DNA of 64,000 nt, taken from assembly GCA_002839795.1 (NCBI GenBank), contig PGYS01000001.1:1-64000 (forward strand), in the 5' to 3' direction. Positions 1 through 8,211 of this stretch are shown piece after piece. Position 1 is the first letter of the stretch. Every line of letters starts with the position of its first letter. Both the position numbers and the translations under genes were made by a program. The notes under the pieces were generated by a model, which did not search any database, was not told where the DNA came from, and worked only from the letters and a program-made list of their open reading frames with translations. The stretch is from Ignavibacteriae bacterium HGW-Ignavibacteriae-3. GTDB taxonomy: Bacteria > Bacteroidota > Ignavibacteria > Ignavibacteriales > Melioribacteraceae.

Positions 1-2
1 AT

Positions 3-1181
3 GTAAATGATACGGCTTTAAGGAAAACTGTAATTAAAGCAACTGACGTTGTTGTAAACATGCTTGCACCACAGTTTCAATTTTTAATTGCTCTTGACTG
101 CATCCATTATAAGAAGCATTGCATTACTGCTTCATACGAAGATGTTAAAATTCATGATCTGGATAAAGAGGCTGTACGCGCCGGGATATTGATTCTAAAT
201 GAAATGGGCCTGGATCCGGGCATCGATCATATGCTGGCCATGTCAATCCTGCAAAAAATCAGAGCGGGCGGCGGACATGTTACAAAGTTTATCTCTTACG
301 GCAGCGGATTACCCGCTCCCGAAGTGAAATCCAATCCGATGAAATATTGCATTACCTGGAATCCTCGCAACATTGCAATGGCTGGTGAGTATGGCGCTCA
401 ATTCATGCAGGAAGGAAAGATAAAAGTTCTTTCACTCCCTCAGATTTTCCAACGATCCTGGAAAGTAAATGTAAAGGGTATCGGTGAACTTGAGGCATAT
501 CCGAACAGAGACTCAATGATTTACCAAAAAACTTTCAACCTTCCCAAAGTTAAAACTATGATACGGGCAACTCTCCGGTATCCCGGATGGAGCGAAACCT
601 GGCTTCAGATTGTAAAACTTGGTATTCCAAACGAAACAATGAGAATTCCGAATTTAAAAAACAAGACCTATGCCGAATTCACGGAAATGTTTTTGCCTAC
701 GGTTACTAACGGTACAAGCGTAGAATCGAGGACGGCAAGTTATCTTGGACTCAGCCCCACCGGACTTATAATGCACAATCTTATATGGCTGGGATTATTT
801 TCTGAAGAAAAGATCGGAGTTAAATTAAATACCGCCGCGGAAGTATTAACGGATTTATTAAAAAAGAAAATGGTCTTGCCTAAAGGTGCGAGGGACATGG
901 TATTGCTCGTTCACGAAATTGAAGCGGCCTATCCGCAGCTTGATCATAAACGTGAAAAAACCACAGTCTCATTTATCGAATACGGGGATCCGGACGGTCA
1001 CACTGCCATCGCCAAGACAGTCGGACTGCCGGCTGCAATAGCCGTAAAACTTTTATTAACCGGAAAATTAAATCTCTCCGGCTGCCACATTCCGACACAC
1101 CCTGCAATTTATTCAATCGTACTGGATGAATTGATTAAAGACGGGTTGAAATTTGAAGAAGAGGTGGAAGAGATTGAATGA
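3..1181 (+). CDS. Saccharopine dehydrogenase family protein (5' end cut by window)
   Basis: The reading frame is open to the window edge, so the first ATG at 60 is internal and the N-terminal NAD(P)-binding part is mostly missing. Upstream in-frame codons read A-T-D-V-V-V-N-M-L-A-P, which matches the end of the Rossmann domain of saccharopine dehydrogenases. The rest fits the C-terminal catalytic domain: G-L-D-P-G-I-D-H-M-L-A follows the first domain, and a PEVKSNPMKY segment lies where substrate-binding residues sit. Family members act in lysine metabolism, either glutamate-forming saccharopine dehydrogenase or a related reductase. The direction and exact substrate cannot be told from this part. 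The gene faces the amidohydrolase gene convergently with a 43-bp gap. Confidence 0.85.
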   Translation, partial: VNDTALRKTVIKATDVVVNMLAPQFQFLIALDCIHYKKHCITASYEDVKIHDLDKEAVRAGILILNEMGLDPGIDHMLAMSILQKIRAGGGHVTKFISYGSGLPAPEVKSNPMKYCITWNPRNIAMAGEYGAQFMQEGKIKVLSLPQIFQRSWKVNVKGIGELEAYPNRDSMIYQKTFNLPKVKTMIRATLRYPGWSETWLQIVKLGIPNETMRIPNLKNKTYAEFTEMFLPTVTNGTSVESRTASYLGLSPTGLIMHNLIWLGLFSEEKIGVKLNTAAEVLTDLLKKKMVLPKGARDMVLLVHEIEAAYPQLDHKREKTTVSFIEYGDPDGHTAIAKTVGLPAAIAVKLLLTGKLNLSGCHIPTHPAIYSIVLDELIKDGLKFEEEVEEIE

Positions 1182-1190
1182 TCTTCCACC
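1163..1190 (+). terminator. Hairpin overlapping stop codon, possible terminator
   Basis: GGTGGAAGA (1163-1171) and TCTTCCACC (1182-1190) form a perfect 9-bp stem with a 10-nt loop that spans the stop codon of the saccharopine dehydrogenase gene. No T-run follows, so an intrinsic terminator is not proven. It lies between convergent genes. Confidence 0.3.
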
Positions 1191-1224
1191 ATGTCGGTTG
1201 AGGCAATACTCCTGTGTTCAAAAA

Positions 1225-2943
1225 CTACTTTGCCTGATATTTAATTTTTCCATCAACGATCGTATACAAAACTTTTGTGTTTAGAATATCCTCATCTGCA
1301 CAGTTTAATAAATCATTGGACAGCACAACCAAGTCTGCATACTTCCCCGTTTTGATTGAGCCTTTTACATCTTCTTCGAAAGAAGCGTATGCGCCGTTTA
1401 TTGTATAAGTCTTAAGGGCCTGCAGACGGGACATTTTCTGATCGCCGTAAAAAACTTTTCCATCGGAATTTTTTCTTGTAACCGACGAATAAAAACAGCC
1501 AATTGGATCAACATCTTCAACCGGCGCGTCTGTTCCGTTACAAATTATCGCCCCGCTGTTGATCAATTCTTTCCAGACGTATGCACCCTCTTCCGCCCGT
1601 TTGTCGCCGAGGCGTTCCGGAACAAATCCCATATCAGACGTGCAGTGCACAGACTGCATGGACGCTATAACTCCAAGCTCAGCAAAGCGCGGAATATCCC
1701 GAATAGACAGATGCTGTACATGTTCTATACACCACCGTAAATCTTTTTTGTCCGGATGTTTTTTAAATACCTCTTTATATAAATTCAATACTTCGCGGTT
1801 GCCCCGATCACCTATCGCGTGAATCCGCATCTGAAATCCGTTAGATATTGCCAGCTCCGCAATTTTTTTCAGATCAGCTACCGGTGTTACATTTGAACCC
1901 TTGCTGGAGAGTAAATCCGTGTAAGGTTCCAGCAGCCAGGCGCCGCGGGAGCCCAGCGCCCCGTCTATGTATTGTTTTATCGAGCGGACTGTAAGAAAGT
2001 GATCCGCATAACCGGGCATAAGATAATTTTTCAGTTTCTCCTTCATTAGCTTTAACGAATCGCCTATCATCACATTTAAACGCACGCCAAGTTTTTTTTC
2101 ATCCGCGAATTTTTTAAGAACATCAATAACATCAAAAGTCTGTCCGGCGTCGGAACATGACGTAATTCCTTTCTTCAGACAATCCTCCGATGCAAGTCTT
2201 ACCTGCTCTTCATAATTGGCAAGAATCTGTTCAGGAGTACGTTTGGCAAGAAATTCATCGTAAACTTTTTTTATCAGATTCTCGGCATTCTCCTCAAATA
2301 CTCCAACCGCGTTTCCGAGAGAATCGCGGATGATGGTGCCGCCATCCGGATTGGCGGTTTTTCTGTTTACTCCGGCAAGTTGCATGGCTTTTTCATTTAC
2401 AAAAACTGCATGGCCGCTGGCGTGTGTGAGCATTACTGGATTAAGAGGCGACGCTTTACTCAGTTCCTGATGTATCGGATACCCTTCAACTGACGGATTT
2501 GGTTTCGGATTGAATTTTTCCTGATGCCAACCCCTTCCGATAATCCATTCTCCCGGTTTTGCATTGTCTGCCGCTTTGGCAACAAGGGCAATAACCTCAT
2601 CCCAGTTTTTCGCCTGCCGCAGATCCAGAATCATCTTGGAATTTCCGATTCCCAGAAAATGCGCGTGACTGTCATTAAAACCGGGCATCACGAATTTTCC
2701 TTTTAAATCTATTACTTCTGTAGAATCGCCGATAAAATTCTCAATCTCAATCGTAGATCCGACAGCTAATATTTTGCCGTTTTTTACCGCAACCGCTTCT
2801 GCCTGCGGATTTACATCTTCTGCCGTTGCAATTATTCCGTTTATCAAAACCAGGTCTGCCGGATTTTTCACTTCTGTTTTTCCTCCGCAATTAAATGCTA
2901 AAATAGTAACTGCCGCCAGCATAAAATATTCTATCTGTTTCAT
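1225..2943 (-). CDS. Amidohydrolase family protein (YtcJ-like), putative lipoprotein
   Basis: This 572-residue metal-dependent hydrolase belongs to the amidohydrolase family 3 / YtcJ group. The N terminus is a lipoprotein signal with lipobox LAFNC near residue 19, so it is probably membrane anchored. The fold marks are visible: DLVLINGIIAT at the start of the composite beta-sandwich, the metal-binding DSHAHF near residue 91, R-I-H-A-I-G-D-R in the middle, and the late GTDAPVEDVDP motif. The substrate is unknown; relatives hydrolyse N-acyl or cyclic amides. An AGAGG sequence lies a few bases before the ATG. It is the last gene of a leftward cluster with truA, an EamA transporter and a DUF1801-like gene. 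Confidence 0.88.
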   Translation of the reverse strand: MKQIEYFMLAAVTILAFNCGGKTEVKNPADLVLINGIIATAEDVNPQAEAVAVKNGKILAVGSTIEIENFIGDSTEVIDLKGKFVMPGFNDSHAHFLGIGNSKMILDLRQAKNWDEVIALVAKAADNAKPGEWIIGRGWHQEKFNPKPNPSVEGYPIHQELSKASPLNPVMLTHASGHAVFVNEKAMQLAGVNRKTANPDGGTIIRDSLGNAVGVFEENAENLIKKVYDEFLAKRTPEQILANYEEQVRLASEDCLKKGITSCSDAGQTFDVIDVLKKFADEKKLGVRLNVMIGDSLKLMKEKLKNYLMPGYADHFLTVRSIKQYIDGALGSRGAWLLEPYTDLLSSKGSNVTPVADLKKIAELAISNGFQMRIHAIGDRGNREVLNLYKEVFKKHPDKKDLRWCIEHVQHLSIRDIPRFAELGVIASMQSVHCTSDMGFVPERLGDKRAEEGAYVWKELINSGAIICNGTDAPVEDVDPIGCFYSSVTRKNSDGKVFYGDQKMSRLQALKTYTINGAYASFEEDVKGSIKTGKYADLVVLSNDLLNCADEDILNTKVLYTIVDGKIKYQAK

Positions 2944-3018
2944 TTTTGCCTCTTTTAGGAACGCATCAATTAAATACCACAGTTTTATTCTCTTAGACTC
3001 AAGCCGTGCTTTATTTTT

Positions 3019-3402
3019 TCAACATTTGATCGTGATATTGTCCTTTTTGCTAATAAATAATTTATAACTCTTTTCAGTTAATTCGGAAAGTTGATTAAAT
3101 AATTCCGCATCAACTTTATTAAAATTGAAACAGGATTTACCCTGCATTCTTTTTTTAAGGCCCGGCGTAATCTCACTGATAATCTCTTTGTACATGTATA
3201 CCGGCATCAGATGGTAGCTGACATAATTTTTCTTTATCTGGACATAGCCGAACATAATATTTTTTTTGAACCTATCAGAATAAAATCCGTTGACAAAATA
3301 ATAGTCATCGGCATCGTGTACAACAGAGAGTTTCTTTCCGGACTTGTGCATTATTTTTCGAAGCTCCCGGAACACATCGGAGAAATCATTTGATTTTATC
3401 AC
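3019..3402 (-). CDS. DUF1801-like small protein
   Basis: This 127-residue protein has the conserved shape of short DUF1801 / YdhG-like proteins: F-G-Y-V-Q-I-K followed by L-M-P-V-Y-M-Y and then KKRMQGKSCFNF. These families are widespread and poorly characterised; an iron-chaperone role has been proposed for YdhG homologues only. The start is a GTG at 3402, supported by AAGGA about six bases upstream; no better in-frame ATG exists near it. It sits 31 bp downstream of the EamA transporter gene and 75 bp upstream of the amidohydrolase gene, so it is probably co-transcribed with them. Confidence 0.7.
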   Translation of the reverse strand: MIKSNDFSDVFRELRKIMHKSGKKLSVVHDADDYYFVNGFYSDRFKKNIMFGYVQIKKNYVSYHLMPVYMYKEIISEITPGLKKRMQGKSCFNFNKVDAELFNQLSELTEKSYKLFISKKDNITIKC

Positions 3403-3433
3403 AGGAATTCCTTTCCGAGATTTATAATAAAAA

Positions 3434-4333
3434 TTATTTTCTGTTTACGAGAACTACGCCGCCTATAATTATCAGTCCGCTAATCAACAGAAGAAATGTA
3501 ATTTGTTCATTAAGTAAAATCCAGGCGCCGAAAAAAGTAACAAACGGTTCAAGGTAGAGGAACGCGCCGACACGAGATGCGTCCATCTCGCTTAACGTCT
3601 GTGCCCAAATTGTATATGCTACGCCCGAACAAAAAATTCCAAGAAATAATATTGAACCCCATCCGCTCAAGGAAAGATTAAGAACTGCATTAATATTTTG
3701 CTGGTTTATAGCAAACGGCGCAATCATAATTGCGACAATGGAAAACAAATAAAATATAGTTAACACCGGCGCCAATGTTAACGTTGTTTTTTTGTTAACC
3801 ATCGAATAGACCGACCATGTTAACGCGCTCGCAATTATAAGAATGTCCCCTTTGTTTTTAATGAAGTCGAGCGTTGTGAAATCGGCCTTGCTTACAAGAA
3901 GAACCAATCCAAAAAACGCAATAATAATTCCTACTATTTGTATAAAAGTTATTTTTTCCTTGAAAAATATTATTCCAAGGATTGCCATGTAAACCGGTGT
4001 TGTTCCGATAATCCAGCCCGTGTTGGACGCAGTGGTCCACTGAAGACCGGTAACCTGAATCCATAAATGGAAGCAGGCAATTCCGGCAAGAGCAAATATC
4101 CACCTCTGTTCCCGTAAGTTGACGGCGAACTTCCTTCTTTTTTTAATTAATACAGCTCCAAGAAACAATATCCCCAGCAACTGGCGAAGAAAAACGATTA
4201 CTTCCGGTCTCACCTCAAGGAGAGCATTTTTTGTCGCAATGAAGGACAAACCCCAGACAAAAACAGCAAAAAGCGGTTTCCAGTATTTTATAATTGTTAA
4301 ATGTCCGCCGGAAAAGGTTATGGCCTTGTTCAT
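3434..4333 (-). CDS. EamA/DMT-family transporter
   Basis: This is a 299-residue integral membrane protein of the drug/metabolite transporter superfamily, with about ten hydrophobic helices in two EamA repeats of some 140 residues each. The signature WGLSFIATKNAL lies in the first helix and TASNTGWIIGTTPVY ends the first repeat. Such proteins export amino acids, metabolites or drugs; the substrate cannot be inferred. Its start codon overlaps the stop of truA (ATGA at 4330-4333), which indicates translational coupling. Confidence 0.88.
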   Translation of the reverse strand: MNKAITFSGGHLTIIKYWKPLFAVFVWGLSFIATKNALLEVRPEVIVFLRQLLGILFLGAVLIKKRRKFAVNLREQRWIFALAGIACFHLWIQVTGLQWTTASNTGWIIGTTPVYMAILGIIFFKEKITFIQIVGIIIAFFGLVLLVSKADFTTLDFIKNKGDILIIASALTWSVYSMVNKKTTLTLAPVLTIFYLFSIVAIMIAPFAINQQNINAVLNLSLSGWGSILFLGIFCSGVAYTIWAQTLSEMDASRVGAFLYLEPFVTFFGAWILLNEQITFLLLISGLIIIGGVVLVNRK

Positions 4334-5157
4334 CTTTTTGCTTTCTTTGAAAAAGAATCGGTTGAACTTTTTATCCGGGAATCGATTTTGATCATTGAAG
4401 TGAAATCATCCCCTCTGGTTTCTTTTCCATATAAAACACTCTCCAGAAATAAGCCTGACGGCGGGGCGGTAAATTTTGCGGGAGTGGGTGATTCATGTTC
4501 AAGAAAATATTTAATATCACTGTCTGTCATTTTATCCCGTCCGACTTCAACAAGAACACCCACCATTCTTCTTACCATTTTCCATAAAAAATGAGAGCCT
4601 GTAATGCGTATAAGAATTAAATCCCCCTCCTCTTTTAATTGAACATCTTCGATCAAGACTTTGGTTGATTTTTCCAGGTCGTCCCGGTCCGCGAATGAAA
4701 CATAATCATGCATTCCGACAAACATCTTTGAAGCTCTCTCCATTTTTTCAAAACTCAATTTATCTTTTATCCACCAGACAAACGGCTTGCCAAACGCCGC
4801 TCTTCTTTTTGAAATCTGATATAGATAACTTCTGCTTTTAGCGTCATGACGCGCGTGAAATTTCGGATCTGTTTTTTCCACTTCAAGAACAGATATATCC
4901 GCGGGAAGTTCATCATTAAATTTCATGCGGATAATTTCCGGCGCGAGCATTGTTTTTACATCAAGATGCGCGACCTGGCAAAGGGCGTGTACTCCCGCGT
5001 CGGTTCTCCCCGAACCCTGAATATCTGCTCTTTCTCCCTTAAATATTTTCGAGGCGGCATCCATCAATTTCCCCTGAACGCTTTTTGCGTTTCTCTGCAT
5101 CTGCCATCCGCTGTAGCGTGTGCCTTCGTATTCGATAAATAGTTTGAATCGTGCCAT
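4330..5157 (-). CDS. truA: tRNA pseudouridine(38-40) synthase TruA
   Basis: TruA converts uridines 38-40 in the tRNA anticodon arm to pseudouridine. The protein has 275 residues, normal for the family. It begins with the typical RFKLFIEYEGTRYSGWQ and contains the catalytic block GSGRTDAGVHA around residues 48-58, whose Asp is the nucleophile. A later FLWKMVRRMVG segment is the conserved second-half motif. The C-terminal 20 residues are rich in Lys and Ser and extend past the usual end. It is the first gene of the leftward truA-EamA-DUF1801-amidohydrolase cluster. Confidence 0.96.
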   Translation of the reverse strand: MARFKLFIEYEGTRYSGWQMQRNAKSVQGKLMDAASKIFKGERADIQGSGRTDAGVHALCQVAHLDVKTMLAPEIIRMKFNDELPADISVLEVEKTDPKFHARHDAKSRSYLYQISKRRAAFGKPFVWWIKDKLSFEKMERASKMFVGMHDYVSFADRDDLEKSTKVLIEDVQLKEEGDLILIRITGSHFLWKMVRRMVGVLVEVGRDKMTDSDIKYFLEHESPTPAKFTAPPSGLFLESVLYGKETRGDDFTSMIKIDSRIKSSTDSFSKKAKR

Positions 5158-5260
5158 AAATATAATTCTGGTTTAGTGTTTTTATCATGGGAGTCGCCAA
5201 GCATCTCTTGACAACTTAAAACATCATTTCTCTTTGGGATGTAATACTTGGTTCATTTTA

Positions 5261-5659
5261 TCATATCCAATAAATTTTTATTTCACCTTCCAACGGTTTA
5301 AATTCTTTGTCTCCTGTAACAAGGACAGCCTTTTTGCTTTTTGCAAGTGCGGCCGCGAATGCATCGGCGTATGACATTTTATGAAAAGCTTTGAATTGTG
5401 CGGCTTGTAGTGTCAATTCTTTGTTCGCTTCAACTATTGTAATGGGGTATCTTGCCAAGGTGTTTCTGTACAGTTCAGCTCTTTCTTTTCCACCTTCCCG
5501 CAGGGCGATATAGTACATTTCTCCCCAATTAATAACACACAAAAATATCTCCGCTTTTCCTGAAAGGGATTGCTTCAATATTTCGGCAACCTCATCAACT
5601 CCTTTTTCTCCCTCTGCGTAAGCTATCAAAGCATAACTGTCCAGCACATATCCTTTCAT
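5261..5659 (-). CDS. PIN-domain toxin (VapC-like ribonuclease)
   Basis: A 132-residue PIN domain, the Mg-dependent RNase fold of VapC toxins. The acidic active-site set is present: Asp7 (YVLDSYAL), Glu47 (NWGEMYY), Asp99 (SYADAFAAALA) and Asp117 (TGDKEF). It overlaps the upstream antitoxin gene by 4 bp (ATGA at 5656-5659). That overlap and the order antitoxin-toxin are typical of type II toxin-antitoxin modules. The RNA target is unknown. Confidence 0.92.
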   Translation of the reverse strand: MKGYVLDSYALIAYAEGEKGVDEVAEILKQSLSGKAEIFLCVINWGEMYYIALREGGKERAELYRNTLARYPITIVEANKELTLQAAQFKAFHKMSYADAFAAALAKSKKAVLVTGDKEFKPLEGEIKIYWI

Positions 5660-5886
5660 AGTTCACGCTCTTTCTTTTTTTCCTCCATCAGGGCTTTCAA
5701 AAGCTTTCCCCCTGTTTTCATAAACCCTTTATTGGCATCTATTAACTCTTCCGTCATTGGAATTATTTTTATTCCATCTTCCTCTTCAAAGAAATTAACG
5801 CGCGTGCCCGGCTTAATGCCAAATCTGCGCCTCATTTTTGAAGGAATGACCAGCTGGCCCTTTGTTGTTACATAACCCGTTTCCAT
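5656..5886 (-). CDS. AbrB/MazE-type antitoxin
   Basis: A 76-residue protein with an N-terminal SpoVT/AbrB swapped-hairpin DNA-binding domain (YVTTKGQLVIPSKMRRRFGIKPG at residues 4-26 is diagnostic). A short C-terminal helix probably caps the PIN toxin. It should bind DNA as a dimer and repress its own operon as well as neutralise the downstream PIN toxin. Palindromes in the promoter region upstream (5925-5963) are candidate binding sites. Confidence 0.9.
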   Translation of the reverse strand: METGYVTTKGQLVIPSKMRRRFGIKPGTRVNFFEEEDGIKIIPMTEELIDANKGFMKTGGKLLKALMEEKKKEREL

Positions 5887-5913
5887 CTTTTTCCCTTCGT
5901 ATTATTTCCAGGT

Positions 5914-5963
5914 CAAAGATACACACATTTAAAATGTAAGTCAATTTCATAATGTAAGACATT
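5914..5963 (-). promoter_or_regulatory. Promoter and operator-like palindromes of the toxin-antitoxin operon
   Basis: On the minus strand, TTGACT with a TTG core at 5944-5942 and TATCTTTG at 5921-5914 are separated by 20 bp (counted from TTG). This fits the Bacteroidota -33/-7 consensus. A palindrome, ACATTT-A-AAATGT (5925-5937), lies within the spacer, and a second, AATGT-AAG-ACATT (5951-5963), lies just upstream of -33. The direct repeat AATGTAAG also occurs twice (5933 and 5951). This is a credible autoregulatory site for the AbrB-type antitoxin. Confidence 0.55.
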
Positions 5964-6057
5964 TATAATTATGGGCACTTATCTACTTCCGTAGTTGTTA
6001 TTTTGATTATTAAAAGAAATTTGCAAGATTGTAGTAAAATAAATGTGGAGTAGCAAA

Positions 6058-6672
6058 ATGGGCAAAAAAGACCCAAGAGTAGACACATACATTGAAAAGT
6101 CACAGGACTTTGCAAAACCGATATTGAAACACTTCAGAGGACTTGTCCACAAAGCCTGTCCTGACGTTGAAGAAACTATTAAATGGGGTTTTGCCTGGTT
6201 TGATTATAAAGGGACATATTGCAGCATGGCATCATTCAAGCAGCACTGTGCAATCGGTTTCTGGAAAGCAGCCTTGATGAAGGATCCGAAATTAATGGCA
6301 AATGCGAAATCGGAATCTGCGATGGGCCACCTAGGAAGGATCACTTCATTAAAAGACCTGCCTCCGGACCGGGTTTTAATTTCATACCTCAAAGAGGCCG
6401 CAAAACTAAATGACGATGGGGTCAAGCTTCCGGCAAAACCAAAAGCAAAAGTGAAAAAAGAACTTCTGGTTCCGGAATATTTTGCAAAACTTCTCAGGAA
6501 AAACACAAAGGCCTTTCAAACATTCAGCGGCTTCTCATATTCGCAGAAGAAAAAGTATGTCGACTGGATTGCAGAGGCGAAAACCGAGGCAACAAGAGAA
6601 AAAAGAATTTCAACCTCGCTCGAGTGGCTTGCGGAGGGAAAAATCCGGAATTGGAAATACGTAAAAAAATAG
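6058..6672 (+). CDS. DUF1801 + YdeI/OmdA family protein
   Basis: A 204-residue protein with two recognisable parts. An N-terminal DUF1801 domain covers about residues 15-90 (DVEETIKWGFAWFDYKG, then HCAIGFW). A C-terminal YdeI/OmpD-associated segment covers about 140-204 (TFSGFSYSQKKKYVDWI, then R-I-S-T-S-L-E-W-L-A-E-G). Homologues have been linked to bacteriocin or peptide stress, but the biochemical role is unknown. ATG at 6058 is preferred over 6043 because GGAG lies eight bases before it. The gene stands alone, convergent with the lipid kinase gene. Confidence 0.82.
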   Translation: MGKKDPRVDTYIEKSQDFAKPILKHFRGLVHKACPDVEETIKWGFAWFDYKGTYCSMASFKQHCAIGFWKAALMKDPKLMANAKSESAMGHLGRITSLKDLPPDRVLISYLKEAAKLNDDGVKLPAKPKAKVKKELLVPEYFAKLLRKNTKAFQTFSGFSYSQKKKYVDWIAEAKTEATREKRISTSLEWLAEGKIRNWKYVKK

Positions 6673-6705
6673 TTTTTCTATACTGTTATTCGTCGGCTCA
6701 ATGAT

Positions 6706-7629
6706 TTAAGTTTTTTTTGATGCAAGAAAATTTATCTCGTTGTGGAGCAATGACGCTTTCAGAGGAATCTTCCCGATCATCTCGCCGTCTGCCTCAATTA
6801 GACATTCGGGACCGATCGGTTCTATAATGCAGCTCTCGACTTCTTTATAGATTATCTGGGGATGGTCAACGGGAAGACACTTTCTTATTCTGGCTAAATT
6901 TTTAAGATAATCGAGCAGACTTACTTCCGCGGCAAGAGTTATAGAAATTTTTCCGTCGTTAATTTCTGCCCGGGGCGCAATTCCCAATCCGCTGCCGAAA
7001 TATTTTCCGTTAGCAAGACATAGGATAAGCAGCCGTCCGCTCCAGTTAAAATTTTCTGATTTAATTTTTACTTGTTTTCTTTTATAATTGAGAAAGCCGA
7101 GCACAGTTGCTTTGAAAAAATCGAAATTTGGACCGTAAATTTTTTTTCCTTCGTTAACTCTTTTCGCCACTTCGGCGCCGAGACCTATATCCGCAATATT
7201 ATTAAAGTAACGAATGGCATTTTCGCCCCGCATGCTTTTATATTCTAATTTACCGATGTCTATAGGAGAGGCCGAATTATTTATTATCAGTTCTTTCAGA
7301 TCAGATAGTTTTTTTGAGAATTTAAAAGTGCGTGCGAAATCGTTCCCGCTGCCAAAGGGATATAATCCTACGATCAGATTTTCTCTTTTTGATTTTTCGA
7401 CCTTCATTACACCGTTTATTACTTCGCTCATTGTACCGTCTCCGCCCGCGGCAATAAGAAAATCCGTGCCGCCCAATACGGCGTTCATAGCCAGTTCAAT
7501 CGCGTGTCCATTCCCCTTTGTAACCGAAACCCATACAAGAAATTCATCCCCGAAAGCATCCTCAATCTCCTTGATTGTTTTTTCGGTATGCTTGAAGCGT
7601 CCGTTAATGACGAAGTGTATTTTTTTCAT
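6706..7629 (-). CDS. YegS/DAGK-family lipid kinase
   Basis: A 307-residue diacylglycerol kinase catalytic-domain protein. It has the nucleotide-binding AAGGDGTMSEVINGV near residue 65 and YPFGSGNDFARTF near residue 92, and a C-terminal beta-sandwich ending with E-A-D-G-E. Family members phosphorylate diacylglycerol, sphingoid bases or related lipids at the inner membrane; the lipid here is unknown. ATG at 7629 is chosen because AGAGAG lies just before it and because a longer version would overlap the upstream gene. It follows the SRPBCC gene by 10 bp, so the two are probably one transcript. Confidence 0.9.
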   Translation of the reverse strand: MKKIHFVINGRFKHTEKTIKEIEDAFGDEFLVWVSVTKGNGHAIELAMNAVLGGTDFLIAAGGDGTMSEVINGVMKVEKSKRENLIVGLYPFGSGNDFARTFKFSKKLSDLKELIINNSASPIDIGKLEYKSMRGENAIRYFNNIADIGLGAEVAKRVNEGKKIYGPNFDFFKATVLGFLNYKRKQVKIKSENFNWSGRLLILCLANGKYFGSGLGIAPRAEINDGKISITLAAEVSLLDYLKNLARIRKCLPVDHPQIIYKEVESCIIEPIGPECLIEADGEMIGKIPLKASLLHNEINFLASKKT

Positions 7630-7639
7630 CCGCTCTCTG

Positions 7640-8047
7640 TTATTTATCAGATTTTTCTTTCGCAAAATAAGTCTTCATCGGTTCATAATAAAAATCTTTC
7701 CATCCTTTTTTGTATGCGGCTCCGGTTCCATCCGGAATCTCCGAGTGAATCAGTGTAACTTTGGTTCCGCCTTTGACTTCTTCAAATTTAATGAGAAGCA
7801 GCGAGCCCGGATGGTTCTTTGAAAACTCAGTTGAGCGCCATGACTGGAGAATTCTCTTGTTTGGAATCAGTTCGAGATTCTTTCCGTCGATATACCCGTC
7901 CCACGCAATAAATTTCCCGCCGATTTTGGCAGAGACTTTCGCTCCGCCCCCGGTCATTGCGCTGTGCTCTTTGCTGCTTAGCCAGGCTGTATAGATTTTT
8001 TTAGAGGAAACGGGAAAAGTTGCAGATAGCCTTATCTGTTCCGGCAT
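7640..8047 (-). CDS. SRPBCC/AHSA1-family protein
   Basis: A 135-residue START-like (SRPBCC) protein of the Aha1-C type. Visible marks are S-S-K-K-I-Y-T-A-W-L-S near the N terminus, GGKFIAWDGYIDG in the middle, and the closing GWKDFYYEPMKTYF helix. The fold binds hydrophobic ligands in a deep pocket. Bacterial members are of mostly unknown function and need not act on Hsp90. It precedes the lipid kinase gene in the same direction, which would fit a lipid-related ligand, but that is inference. Confidence 0.85.
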   Translation of the reverse strand: MPEQIRLSATFPVSSKKIYTAWLSSKEHSAMTGGGAKVSAKIGGKFIAWDGYIDGKNLELIPNKRILQSWRSTEFSKNHPGSLLLIKFEEVKGGTKVTLIHSEIPDGTGAAYKKGWKDFYYEPMKTYFAKEKSDK

Positions 8048-8211
8048 AATTATCCTTTAAAATGACTGATGCTCAATAATAATATATATTGTCGGGGAAG
8101 GCAATCCGTTTTTGTAAAATGAATGTTGTTGATGGTTTTCATATTTTAAATTCGCGTATTAATTAAAATGTAAAGAAACTTGTAGTTTTTCCGCATAAAA
8201 AGGAAACAGGA

